From NCBI GenBank assembly GCA_012514785.1, contig JAAYZP010000406.1, forward strand, positions 1 to 5,958: 5,958 nt of DNA. The letters are read 5' to 3'. The translations under genes were made by a program, and so were the position numbers. The notes beneath the pieces were generated by a model. The model made no database searches, was not told where the DNA came from, and saw nothing but the letters and a program-made list of their open reading frames with translations. Shown here piece after piece: positions 1 through 5,958 of this stretch. Each line of letters opens with the position of its first letter. The first letter of the stretch is position 1. This stretch comes from Propionibacterium sp. GTDB taxonomy: Bacteria > Actinomycetota > Actinomycetes > Propionibacteriales > Propionibacteriaceae.

Positions 1-2813
1 CCTCCGGCTCCCGCAAGGCGCAGACGGACCGCTTCCAGTTCAACGGCTCCGGCTACTACCTGAAGTCGGCCGAGGAGATGCGCCACCTCTTCCGCGAGCT
101 CCCGGAGGCGTGCGACAACACGCTGCGCGTCGCCGAGCAGATTGAGACCAGTTTCGAGGAGGGCATGGGGCTCTACATGCCCGAGTTCGCCGTGCCCGAA
201 GGCGAGACCGAGGAGTCCTTGTTCCACGAGGAGGTGCAGCGCGGCCTCCGGTTCCGCTACCCGAACGGGATCCCCGACGAGTCGCAGCGGCGCGCCGACT
301 ACGAGAGCGCCGTCATCACGCAGATGGGCTTCAACGGCTACTTCCTCGTGGTGTCCGACTTCATCCGCTGGGCCCGCGAGAACGGCATCTGGGTGGGGCC
401 CGGCCGTGGCTCCGGCGCCGGCTCGATGTGCGCCTACGCGCTCAGGATCACCGACCTCGACCCGATCGAGCACGGCCTGTTCTTCGAGCGGTTCCTCAAC
501 CCCGAGCGCGTCTCGATGCCCGACTTCGACATCGACTTCGACGACCGCCGACGCGGAGAGGTCATCGACTACGTCACCCGGAAGTACGGCCAGGAGAACG
601 TCGCCCAGATCGTCACCTACGGCACGATCAAGGCCAAGGCCGCGGTGAAGGACGCCGCCCGCGTGCTCGACATGCCCTTCGCCGTCGGCGAGCAGATCAC
701 CAAGGCGATGCCCGCCGACGTGATGGGCAAGGGCGTGGCGCTGCCCGACCTCTTCGACGCGGAGCACTCCCGCTACGCGGAAGGCACGGAGTTCCGCGAG
801 CTCTACGAGAAGACGCCGGACGTGCGCACGGTGGTGGACACCGCCATCGGCATCGAGGGGCTGAAGCGTCAGTGGGGCGTGCACGCCGCCGGCGTGATCA
901 TGTCCCGCTCGCCGATCATCGACATCATCCCCCTGATGAAGCGCGAGTCCGACGGCGCGATCATCACGCAGTTCGACTACCCGGGCTGCGAGTCGCTCGG
1001 CCTGATCAAGATGGACTTCCTGGGCCTCAGGAACCTCACCGTCATCGCCGACGCCGTGGCCAACATCAAGCTCAACCGCGGCATCGACGTCGACCTGGAG
1101 AACCTCCCGCTGGACGACGCCGAGACCTACGAGCTCCTCGCCACCGGCGAGACGCTGGGCGTGTTCCAGCTCGACGGCGGCCCCATGCGGGCGCTGCTGC
1201 GATCGATGCAGCCCGACAGCTTCGCGGACATCTCGGCCGTCGTCGCGCTGTACCGGCCGGGCCCGATGGGAGCCGATTCGCACAACAAGTACGCGCGCCG
1301 CAAGACCGGGCGCGAGCCCGTCGACGCGATCCACCCGGAGCTCGCCGAACCCCTGGCGGACATCCTCGACGAGACCTACGGCCTCATCGTGTACCAGGAG
1401 CAGGTGATGGCCATCGCGCAGAAGGTGGCCGGCTACACCCTGGGCGGCGCCGACATGCTGCGTCGGGCGATGGGCAAGAAGAAGAAGTCCGAGCTGGACA
1501 AGCAGTACGTCACGTTCGAGGCCGGCATGCTGGAGCGCGGCTTCTCCAAGTCGGCGATCACCACGCTGTGGGACATCCTCCTGCCGTTCTCGGACTACGC
1601 CTTCAACAAGTCGCACTCCGCCGCCTACGGGGTGGTGTCCTACTGGACGGCCTGGCTGAAGAACCACTACCCGGTGGAGTACATGGCCGCGCTCCTGCAG
1701 TCGGTGCGCGACGACAAGGACAAGCTGTCGATCTATCTCTCGGAATGCCGACGGATGGGCATCCAGGTGCTGCTGCCCGACGTCAACTCCTCCGAGATCG
1801 CGTTCACCCCGGTGGGGGAGGACATCCGCTTCGGGCTGGGCGCCATCCGGAACGTCGGCGACAAGGTGGTGGCCGCGTGGATCGCCGAGCGCGACGGCCA
1901 GGGCCCCGCCAAGGACTTCAACGACTTCCTCGACAAGGCCCCTCTGCTGATGTGCTCGAAGCGCGTCGTCGAATCCCTCATCCGGGCCGGCGCCTTCGAC
2001 GAGCTGGGCCACACCCGGCGCTCGCTGATCACCATCTACGAGAACGCCGTCGACTCGATCATCGACATCAAGCGCAACTCCGCCAACGGCCAGGACGACC
2101 TCTTCGGGTTCGGGGCGGAGGAGTCGGACGAGGACGCGGTGGAGCACGTCGTCGTGCCGCCGGTGGAGGAGTGGGACCGCAAGACGAAGCTCGGCTTCGA
2201 GCGCGAGATGCTCGGCCTCTATGTCTCCGACCACCCGCTCAACGGCCTGGAGCACGTGCTCGCCGAGCACAGCGAGCGGCCGATCGCCTCCACGGCCGGG
2301 GACGAGGGCTTCCGCGGCAACACCACCCTGTGCGGGCTGATCACCAGCGTGAACCGTCGCGTCAACCGCGCGGGCGCCATCTACGCCCAGGTGGTGCTCG
2401 AGGACCTCACGACTTCCATCGAGGTGACCGTGTTCCCGCGGGTCTACGAGCGCGTCTCCGCGCTGTTGGAGCCCGACTCGATCGTGGCGATCAGCGGCGT
2501 CGTCGACGCCGGCGAGGACCGCGGCCGGATGCGGGCCCAGAACGTCACGGCCCCGCACTTCAACGCCGACGGCGCCGTCGGGCCCGTGCTGATCACGATG
2601 TCGGAGACCCGGCTCACGCCGACCATGGTGCAGGAGCTGAAGCGCGTGCTCTCCGCCTACCCGGGCGCGGCCGAGGTGCACCTCGAGATCCGCGGCACCG
2701 GCAAGCGGACCAAGTTCCGGCTGGGCGACGGGTTCAACGTCGCGCTCGGCTCGCCGCTGTTCGCCGACCTCAAGGCACTGCTGGGTCCGACGGCCGTCAA
2801 GGTGTCCGGCTGA
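1..2813 (+). CDS. dnaE: DNA polymerase III subunit alpha, DnaE1 type (5' end truncated by the window)
   Basis: This is the catalytic subunit of the replicative C-family DNA polymerase in the cytoplasmic replisome. The reading frame is open from base 3 to the TGA at 2811-2813 (936 visible residues). The methionine at 78 is internal, because the upstream codons already encode the family pattern FQFNGSGYYLKSAEEMR. Actinobacterial DnaE1 is about 1180 residues, so roughly 245 N-terminal residues, most of the PHP domain, are missing. Visible in order: the GPGRGSGAGS loop (about 396-425); the two-aspartate site in MPDFDIDFDD (Asp codons 522-524 and 528-530); the third catalytic Asp in MDFLGLRNLT (1014-1016); the NKSHSAAYG fingers motif (1605-1631); a helix-hairpin-helix region (about 1914-2010); a QDDLF beta-clamp-binding motif (2091-2105); an acidic linker; an OB-fold (about 2322-2550); and the actinobacterial C-terminal domain ending at LKALLGP. 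The clamp motif and overall similarity to mycobacterial DnaE1 argue against the mutagenic DnaE2/ImuC. No intein, frameshift or missing catalytic residue is seen. Confidence 0.98.
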   Translation, partial: SGSRKAQTDRFQFNGSGYYLKSAEEMRHLFRELPEACDNTLRVAEQIETSFEEGMGLYMPEFAVPEGETEESLFHEEVQRGLRFRYPNGIPDESQRRADYESAVITQMGFNGYFLVVSDFIRWARENGIWVGPGRGSGAGSMCAYALRITDLDPIEHGLFFERFLNPERVSMPDFDIDFDDRRRGEVIDYVTRKYGQENVAQIVTYGTIKAKAAVKDAARVLDMPFAVGEQITKAMPADVMGKGVALPDLFDAEHSRYAEGTEFRELYEKTPDVRTVVDTAIGIEGLKRQWGVHAAGVIMSRSPIIDIIPLMKRESDGAIITQFDYPGCESLGLIKMDFLGLRNLTVIADAVANIKLNRGIDVDLENLPLDDAETYELLATGETLGVFQLDGGPMRALLRSMQPDSFADISAVVALYRPGPMGADSHNKYARRKTGREPVDAIHPELAEPLADILDETYGLIVYQEQVMAIAQKVAGYTLGGADMLRRAMGKKKKSELDKQYVTFEAGMLERGFSKSAITTLWDILLPFSDYAFNKSHSAAYGVVSYWTAWLKNHYPVEYMAALLQSVRDDKDKLSIYLSECRRMGIQVLLPDVNSSEIAFTPVGEDIRFGLGAIRNVGDKVVAAWIAERDGQGPAKDFNDFLDKAPLLMCSKRVVESLIRAGAFDELGHTRRSLITIYENAVDSIIDIKRNSANGQDDLFGFGAEESDEDAVEHVVVPPVEEWDRKTKLGFEREMLGLYVSDHPLNGLEHVLAEHSERPIASTAGDEGFRGNTTLCGLITSVNRRVNRAGAIYAQVVLEDLTTSIEVTVFPRVYERVSALLEPDSIVAISGVVDAGEDRGRMRAQNVTAPHFNADGAVGPVLITMSETRLTPTMVQELKRVLSAYPGAAEVHLEIRGTGKRTKFRLGDGFNVALGSPLFADLKALLGPTAVKVSG
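2799..2804 (+). promoter_or_regulatory. Weak Shine-Dalgarno for the membrane-protein gene
   Basis: AAGGTG differs from AAGGAG at one base and lies 8 bases before the ATG at 2813, inside the last codons of dnaE. Together with the TGATG stop-start overlap it supports this start and suggests that ribosomes finishing dnaE re-initiate here. The motif is short and could arise by chance in this GC-rich sequence. Confidence 0.5.
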
Positions 2814-3355
2814 TGGCCACCGTCGACTCCGTCTCCATCTGGGAGCGGGCACGCTGGCGGACGCTGGCGCACCTGATTGCGTGCACCGCAGCCGGCGTCC
2901 TGGCCGGTGTGGCCTGGGCGGCGCTCTCGCCCCGGGCCCACTACCTGATCGACGAGGACCTCCGCGCGCTCCTGTCCGAACGGCAGCACGCCGAGATCAT
3001 CGGCGGCGACGCGGCCTTCACGCTCATCGTCGGGCTCTTCGGGCTGGCCATCGGGATACTGACCTGGGTGTGGTTCCACCGCCGCGGCTGGCTCGTCATC
3101 GCGCTCGGCGTGCTCGGCCCGGTGATCCTCGCGGTCGTGGCCTGGCAGGTGGGCGAGATGGTCGGCGGCTCCGGCCTGACGGACCGCCTTGCCACCGCCT
3201 CCCCGGGGGACCTGGTGCAGATGGACCTCGAGCTGCACTCGCTCTCCGCCCTCGCGGCGGCGCCATTCTTCGCGATCACCCCCATCATGTTGCTCGCCGC
3301 GTTCCTGCCCGAACGCTTCGTGGACGGGGACAAGCGGCGCAGGCGGGCCCGGTAA
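2813..3355 (+). CDS. Four-helix integral membrane protein of unknown function (DUF2567-like)
   Basis: This gene encodes a 180-residue protein beginning MATVDSVSIWERARWRTLAH and ending in the basic tail DGDKRRRRAR. The ATG shares its A with the dnaE stop (TGATG), so translation is probably coupled. Four hydrophobic helices are apparent at about residues 19-38, 68-88, 93-113 and 144-165. Arginines before helix 1, the HRRG turn between helices 2 and 3, and the KRRRRAR tail put both ends and the short turn in the cytoplasm. The two longer loops (about 39-67 and 114-143) would then face outside. There is no cleavable signal peptide, lipobox or catalytic motif. The pattern around the first loop (W-A-x-L-S-P-R-A, then a Gly-Asp before helix 2, then a W-x-V-G-E after helix 3) recalls from memory the actinobacterial DUF2567 family; this needs a profile search. 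No function can be assigned. Its position between dnaE and hisD may reflect co-transcription only. Confidence 0.88.
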   Translation: MATVDSVSIWERARWRTLAHLIACTAAGVLAGVAWAALSPRAHYLIDEDLRALLSERQHAEIIGGDAAFTLIVGLFGLAIGILTWVWFHRRGWLVIALGVLGPVILAVVAWQVGEMVGGSGLTDRLATASPGDLVQMDLELHSLSALAAAPFFAITPIMLLAAFLPERFVDGDKRRRRAR

Positions 3356-3366
3356 ACTCCTCCACT
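3327..3366 (+). promoter_or_regulatory. Candidate promoter for a leaderless hisD transcript
   Basis: TAAACT at 3353-3358 fits the actinobacterial -10 consensus TANNNT, and its first three bases are the stop codon of the membrane gene. Eight bases separate it from the GTG at 3367, a spacing that would place transcription initiation at or very near the first base of hisD. Upstream, GGGACA at 3327-3332 matches TTGACA at four of six positions, but the 20-base spacer is long, so the -35 element is weak. There is no Shine-Dalgarno-like sequence before the GTG, as expected for leaderless initiation. This is inference from sequence alone. Confidence 0.4.
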
Positions 3367-4662
3367 GTGCTGCGACAAGTAGATTTCACCTCCATCCACG
3401 GCGGCTACCGCCGACTCCTGCCCCGCGCCGAGCTCGGCGTCGGCAAGGCCCTGGAGTCCGTGGCCCCCATCGTCGACGACGTGGTGCGCCGGGGCGAGGA
3501 CGCCCTGCGCGAACTCTCGGAACGGTTCGACGGCGTCACCCCCGTCCTCAGCGTCCCCGCCGAGGCGCTCGCCCGGGCCGAGGCCGAGCTCGAGCCCGAG
3601 CTGAGAGCCAGCTTCGAGGAAGCGATCCGACGACGCCGCACCGTCGCGCAGCAGCGCGAGCTGGACCCCGACCTCGCGCCGGTGGAGCTCGCGCCGGGCG
3701 CGCGCGTGGGCCTGCGCAACATCCCCGTGGCGCGCGTCGGCCTCTACGTGCCCGGCGGGCTCGCGCCGCTGGCGTCCAGCGTCATCATGAATGTGGTTCC
3801 GGCCCAGGTGGCCGGCGTCGCATCGATCGCGGTGGCCTCGCCGCCCCAGAAGGAGTTCAGCGGCCTCCCGCACCCGAGCATCCTCGCGCTGTGCTCCATG
3901 CTCGGCGTCACGGAGGTCTACTCCGTGGGCGGCGCCCAGGCCGTGGCGATGTTCGCCCACGGCGTCGACGGGCTCTGCGAGCCGGTGGACATGGTGACCG
4001 GCCCCGGCAACATCTACGTCGTCGCGGCCAAGCGGCTCGTGAGCGGGCTGGTGGGCATCGACTCCGAGGCCGGCCCCACCGAGATCGCGATCGTCGCCGA
4101 CGACTCGGCCCGCCCCGGCTTCGTGGCCGCCGACCTGATCTCGCAGGCCGAGCACGACCCGATGGCTGCTTCGGTCCTCATCACCGACTCCGTGCCGCTG
4201 GCGGACGCCGTCCGCGTCGAGCTGGAGACCCAGGTGGCCGGCCAGGCGCACGAGGAGCGCATCCGCACCTCGCTTTCCGGCGAACAGTCCGCGGTCGTGC
4301 TGGTGCGGGACCTCGACCAGGCGGTCGATGTCGCCAACGCCTACGGTGCCGAGCACCTGGAGATCCAGACCCGCGACGCCGCGGCCACCGCCGGCCGGAT
4401 CCGCAACGCCGGCGCCATCTTCGTGGGCGACCACTCGCCGGTGTCGCTCGGCGACTATTCCGCGGGCTCGACGCACGTGCTGCCCACCGCGGGCTTCGCC
4501 GCGCACTCATCCGGTCTGACGGTGCGCAGCTTCATGCGCTCCGTGCACGTGATCGACTACAGCGCCGAGGCGCTGGCCGGCGTCGCCGACGGCGTCGAGC
4601 GCTTCGCCCACGCGGAGGACCTGCCGGGCCACGCCGCCGCCATCGCCATCAGGAGGATCTGA
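3367..4662 (+). CDS. hisD: Histidinol dehydrogenase
   Basis: HisD catalyses the last two steps of histidine synthesis in the cytosol, the NAD-dependent four-electron oxidation of L-histidinol to L-histidine via histidinaldehyde. The protein is 431 residues, the usual family length. The start is the GTG at 3367: it gives MLRQVDFTSI, which aligns with the normal N-terminus, and the next ATG (3787) would remove about a third of the enzyme. Visible motifs include VGLYVPGG (124-131), VGGAQAVA (187-194), TGPGNIYV (211-218) and DLISQAEHD (256-264). Zinc ligands expected from E. coli HisD are present as Gln260, His263, Asp363 and His422, and the catalytic pair as Glu329-His330. Residue 369 is Thr in GSTHVLPT, where mycobacterial and E. 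coli enzymes have Asn; the following substrate-contacting His370 is kept. It lies 11 bases after the membrane gene and 4 bases before hisC, as first gene of the his cluster. No Shine-Dalgarno is seen. Confidence 0.97.
   Translation: MLRQVDFTSIHGGYRRLLPRAELGVGKALESVAPIVDDVVRRGEDALRELSERFDGVTPVLSVPAEALARAEAELEPELRASFEEAIRRRRTVAQQRELDPDLAPVELAPGARVGLRNIPVARVGLYVPGGLAPLASSVIMNVVPAQVAGVASIAVASPPQKEFSGLPHPSILALCSMLGVTEVYSVGGAQAVAMFAHGVDGLCEPVDMVTGPGNIYVVAAKRLVSGLVGIDSEAGPTEIAIVADDSARPGFVAADLISQAEHDPMAASVLITDSVPLADAVRVELETQVAGQAHEERIRTSLSGEQSAVVLVRDLDQAVDVANAYGAEHLEIQTRDAAATAGRIRNAGAIFVGDHSPVSLGDYSAGSTHVLPTAGFAAHSSGLTVRSFMRSVHVIDYSAEALAGVADGVERFAHAEDLPGHAAAIAIRRI
4651..4656 (+). promoter_or_regulatory. 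Shine-Dalgarno of hisC
   Basis: A perfect AGGAGG lies 10 bases before the ATG at 4667, inside the last codons of hisD (Arg-Arg-Ile-stop). It fixes the hisC start and contrasts with the absence of any such site before hisD. Confidence 0.85.
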
Positions 4663-4666
4663 GGGC

Positions 4667-5743
4667 ATGGACATCGAATCGCTACCGCTGCGCAGCGACC
4701 TGCGGGGCGAGGCACCCTACGGGGCCCCCCAGCTCGAGGTGCCCGTGGTCCTCAACGTCAACGAGAACCCGTACCCGCCCTCGGAGGCCGTCGCGCAGGA
4801 AATGGCCGACGCCGTCAAGCAGACCGTGACGTCGCTCAACCGCTACCCCGACCGCGAGGCCGTCGGGCTGCGGCAGGACCTGGCCGACTACCTCGGCCAC
4901 GGGCTGCGGATGGAGAACATCTGGGCCGCGAACGGCTCCAACGAGATCATGCTCCACCTGCTCACGGCCTTCGGCGGCCCCGGGCGCACGGCGCTGACCT
5001 TCGCGCCCACCTACTCGATGTACCCCGAGTACGCTCGCAACACGCTCACCAAGTACGTCGCCTACCCCCGCCGCGAGGACCACTCGATCGACGCGGGCCT
5101 CGTGCTCGGCGCCATCGACATCCACGAGCCCACCGTCGTGCTGCTCGCCCGCCCGAACAACCCCACCGGTACCGGGATGGCGCTCGAGGCGATCGACCAG
5201 ATCTGCCGCCAGAGCGAGGCGATCGTCGTCGTCGACGAGGCGTACCAGGAGTTCTCCACCGAGCCCTCGGCCCTCGAACTCCTCGACGCGCACCCCCGCC
5301 TCGTCGTCTCCCGCACCATGAGCAAGGCGTTCGCGCTGGCCGGCGGCCGACTCGGCTACCTGGCAGCCCACCCCGCAATCGTGGACGCCTGCCGCATCGT
5401 GCGCCTGCCCTACCACCTCAGCGCGCCCACCCAGGCCATCGCGCGCGTCGCCCTCCGACACGCCGACGCACTGCTGGCCCGCGTCGACGAACTCGCCGCC
5501 GCGGCCCGCGATTTCGCCGGCTGGGCACGCGGGCGCGGCTACGATGTCATCGATTCAGAAGCCAACTTCGTGCTCTTCGGGCGCTTCCCCCAGCGCCACG
5601 CCGTCTGGCAGGGCCTGCTGGACCGCGGCGTGCTCATCCGGGAGACCGGCCCCGAGGGGTACCTGCGCGCATCCGCGGGCACCCCGGAAGAGATGGTGGC
5701 GCTGAAGGATGCGCTCGACGACCTGAACCCGATCAAGGAGTGA
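4667..5743 (+). CDS. hisC: Histidinol-phosphate aminotransferase
   Basis: HisC is a cytosolic, pyridoxal-phosphate-dependent fold-type I aminotransferase. It converts imidazole-acetol phosphate and glutamate to L-histidinol phosphate and 2-oxoglutarate. The protein is 358 residues, a normal length. The N-terminus LPLRSDLRGEAPYGAPQL and LNVNENPYPPS (29-39) are typical of actinobacterial HisC. Cofactor-site features are NGSNE (89-93, phosphate contact), RPNNPTG (162-168, Asn165), VVDEAYQEF (188-196, Asp190 and Tyr193), SRTMSKAFALAGGRLGY (215-231) with Schiff-base Lys220 and phosphate-binding Arg228, and the C-terminal substrate Arg334 in LRASAGTPEE. Nothing essential is missing. The gene begins 4 bases after hisD and ends 2 bases before hisB, so it is almost certainly in the same transcript. 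Some actinobacterial HisC paralogues act on aromatic amino acids, but the his-cluster position and complete motifs favour the histidine role. Confidence 0.97.
   Translation: MDIESLPLRSDLRGEAPYGAPQLEVPVVLNVNENPYPPSEAVAQEMADAVKQTVTSLNRYPDREAVGLRQDLADYLGHGLRMENIWAANGSNEIMLHLLTAFGGPGRTALTFAPTYSMYPEYARNTLTKYVAYPRREDHSIDAGLVLGAIDIHEPTVVLLARPNNPTGTGMALEAIDQICRQSEAIVVVDEAYQEFSTEPSALELLDAHPRLVVSRTMSKAFALAGGRLGYLAAHPAIVDACRIVRLPYHLSAPTQAIARVALRHADALLARVDELAAAARDFAGWARGRGYDVIDSEANFVLFGRFPQRHAVWQGLLDRGVLIRETGPEGYLRASAGTPEEMVALKDALDDLNPIKE
5735..5740 (+). promoter_or_regulatory. Shine-Dalgarno of hisB
   Basis: AAGGAG ends 5 bases before the ATG at 5746 and overlaps the last two codons of hisC. It supports that ATG as the hisB start and implies coupled translation across the two-base gap between the genes. 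Confidence 0.75.
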
Positions 5744-5745
5744 GA

Positions 5746-5958
5746 ATGGCACGCACCGCAAGCCGAACCCGCGAGACCGCCGAGTCCCGAATCACCGTGA
5801 GCCTCGACCTCGACGGCACGGGGGAGTCCAACATCTCCACCGGCGTCGGCTTCTACGACCACATGCTCACCGCGCTGTCGAAGCACTCGCTGATCGACCT
5901 CGACGTGCAGGCCACCGGCGACCTCCACATCGACGGCCACCACACCATCGAGGACGTC
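5746..5958 (+). CDS. hisB: Imidazoleglycerol-phosphate dehydratase (3' end cut by the window)
   Basis: HisB dehydrates imidazoleglycerol phosphate to imidazole-acetol phosphate, the substrate of the neighbouring HisC. Seventy-one N-terminal residues are visible, about one third of the usual 195-210. The protein starts MARTASRTRETAESRITVSL and goes directly into the dehydratase fold. There is no N-terminal HAD phosphatase domain, so this is the monofunctional form rather than the bifunctional enterobacterial one. A separate histidinol-phosphate phosphatase must then be encoded elsewhere. Conserved metal-site motifs are visible: GVGFYDHML (33-41, His39), KHSLIDL (46-52, His47) and DGHHTIEDV (63-71, with His65, His66 and Glu69). 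The frame is open at the right edge. Confidence 0.95.
   Translation, partial: MARTASRTRETAESRITVSLDLDGTGESNISTGVGFYDHMLTALSKHSLIDLDVQATGDLHIDGHHTIEDV

Noticed and set aside
78..80. ATG at 78 considered as the start of a gene
   Set aside because: The frame is open to the left edge and the preceding codons encode conserved DnaE sequence, so this methionine is internal.
428..2812. A very long + strand open frame (second frame) running through dnaE
   Set aside because: It is very rich in Arg, Pro, Gly and Ala and matches no family. It is the out-of-frame shadow of dnaE in GC-rich DNA. Only its 3' end, from the ATG at 2813, is a real gene.
3200..3209. Perfect palindrome TCCCCGGGGA inside the membrane gene, considered as an operator or terminator
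   Set aside because: It has no loop, no U-tract and lies within coding sequence; short GC palindromes are expected by chance here.
3781..3790. ATG at 3787 considered as an alternative hisD start
   Set aside because: It would delete about 140 residues, including the VGLYVPGG motif; the GTG at 3367 gives the normal family length.
2941..4506. A 521-codon open frame on the - strand across the membrane gene and hisD
   Set aside because: Its composition (Gly, His, Arg, Asp, Val runs) is typical of antisense to GC-rich coding sequence, and hisD on the + strand has all catalytic residues in the right frame.
4682..5461. A 259-codon open frame on the - strand opposite hisC
   Set aside because: It is an antisense shadow of hisC with low-complexity Val/Gly/Arg/Asp composition and no recognisable motif.

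Overview
This window is a GC-rich, gene-dense piece of bacterial chromosome from an actinobacterium. The evidence is very high GC at third codon positions, a GTG start without a Shine-Dalgarno sequence, a DnaE1-type replicative polymerase closely resembling mycobacterial DnaE1, and the actinobacterial order hisD-hisC-hisB with a monofunctional HisB. A Propionibacteriaceae-like or Nocardioides-like host is plausible, but I cannot fix the genus by eye.

Layout: all genes lie on the + strand and fill essentially the whole window. Bases 1-2813 are the 3' four-fifths of dnaE, the replicative DNA polymerase III alpha subunit; its 5' end is outside the window. Its stop overlaps by one base (TGATG) the start of a 180-residue, four-helix membrane protein of unknown function (2813-3355) that resembles the DUF2567 type. 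Eleven bases later comes hisD (3367-4662, histidinol dehydrogenase). It is followed by hisC (4667-5743, histidinol-phosphate aminotransferase) and the first 71 codons of hisB (5746 to the right edge, imidazoleglycerol-phosphate dehydratase). hisC and hisB each have a clear Shine-Dalgarno sequence in the end of the preceding gene.

The genes form two groups. dnaE and the membrane gene are translationally coupled and look co-transcribed. hisDCB starts the histidine biosynthesis operon: HisB makes imidazole-acetol phosphate, HisC transaminates it to histidinol phosphate, and HisD oxidises histidinol to histidine after a separate phosphatase step. A -10-like TAAACT, formed partly by the stop codon of the membrane gene, lies just upstream of the hisD GTG. 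This suggests a leaderless his promoter.

I see no mobile element, CRISPR array, tRNA/rRNA, phage gene or defence system, and no convincing new biological system. The points worth a second look are the possible leaderless hisD promoter, the absence of room for a leader attenuator, and the uncharacterised membrane gene locked to dnaE. No stretch over 300 bases lacks a gene.
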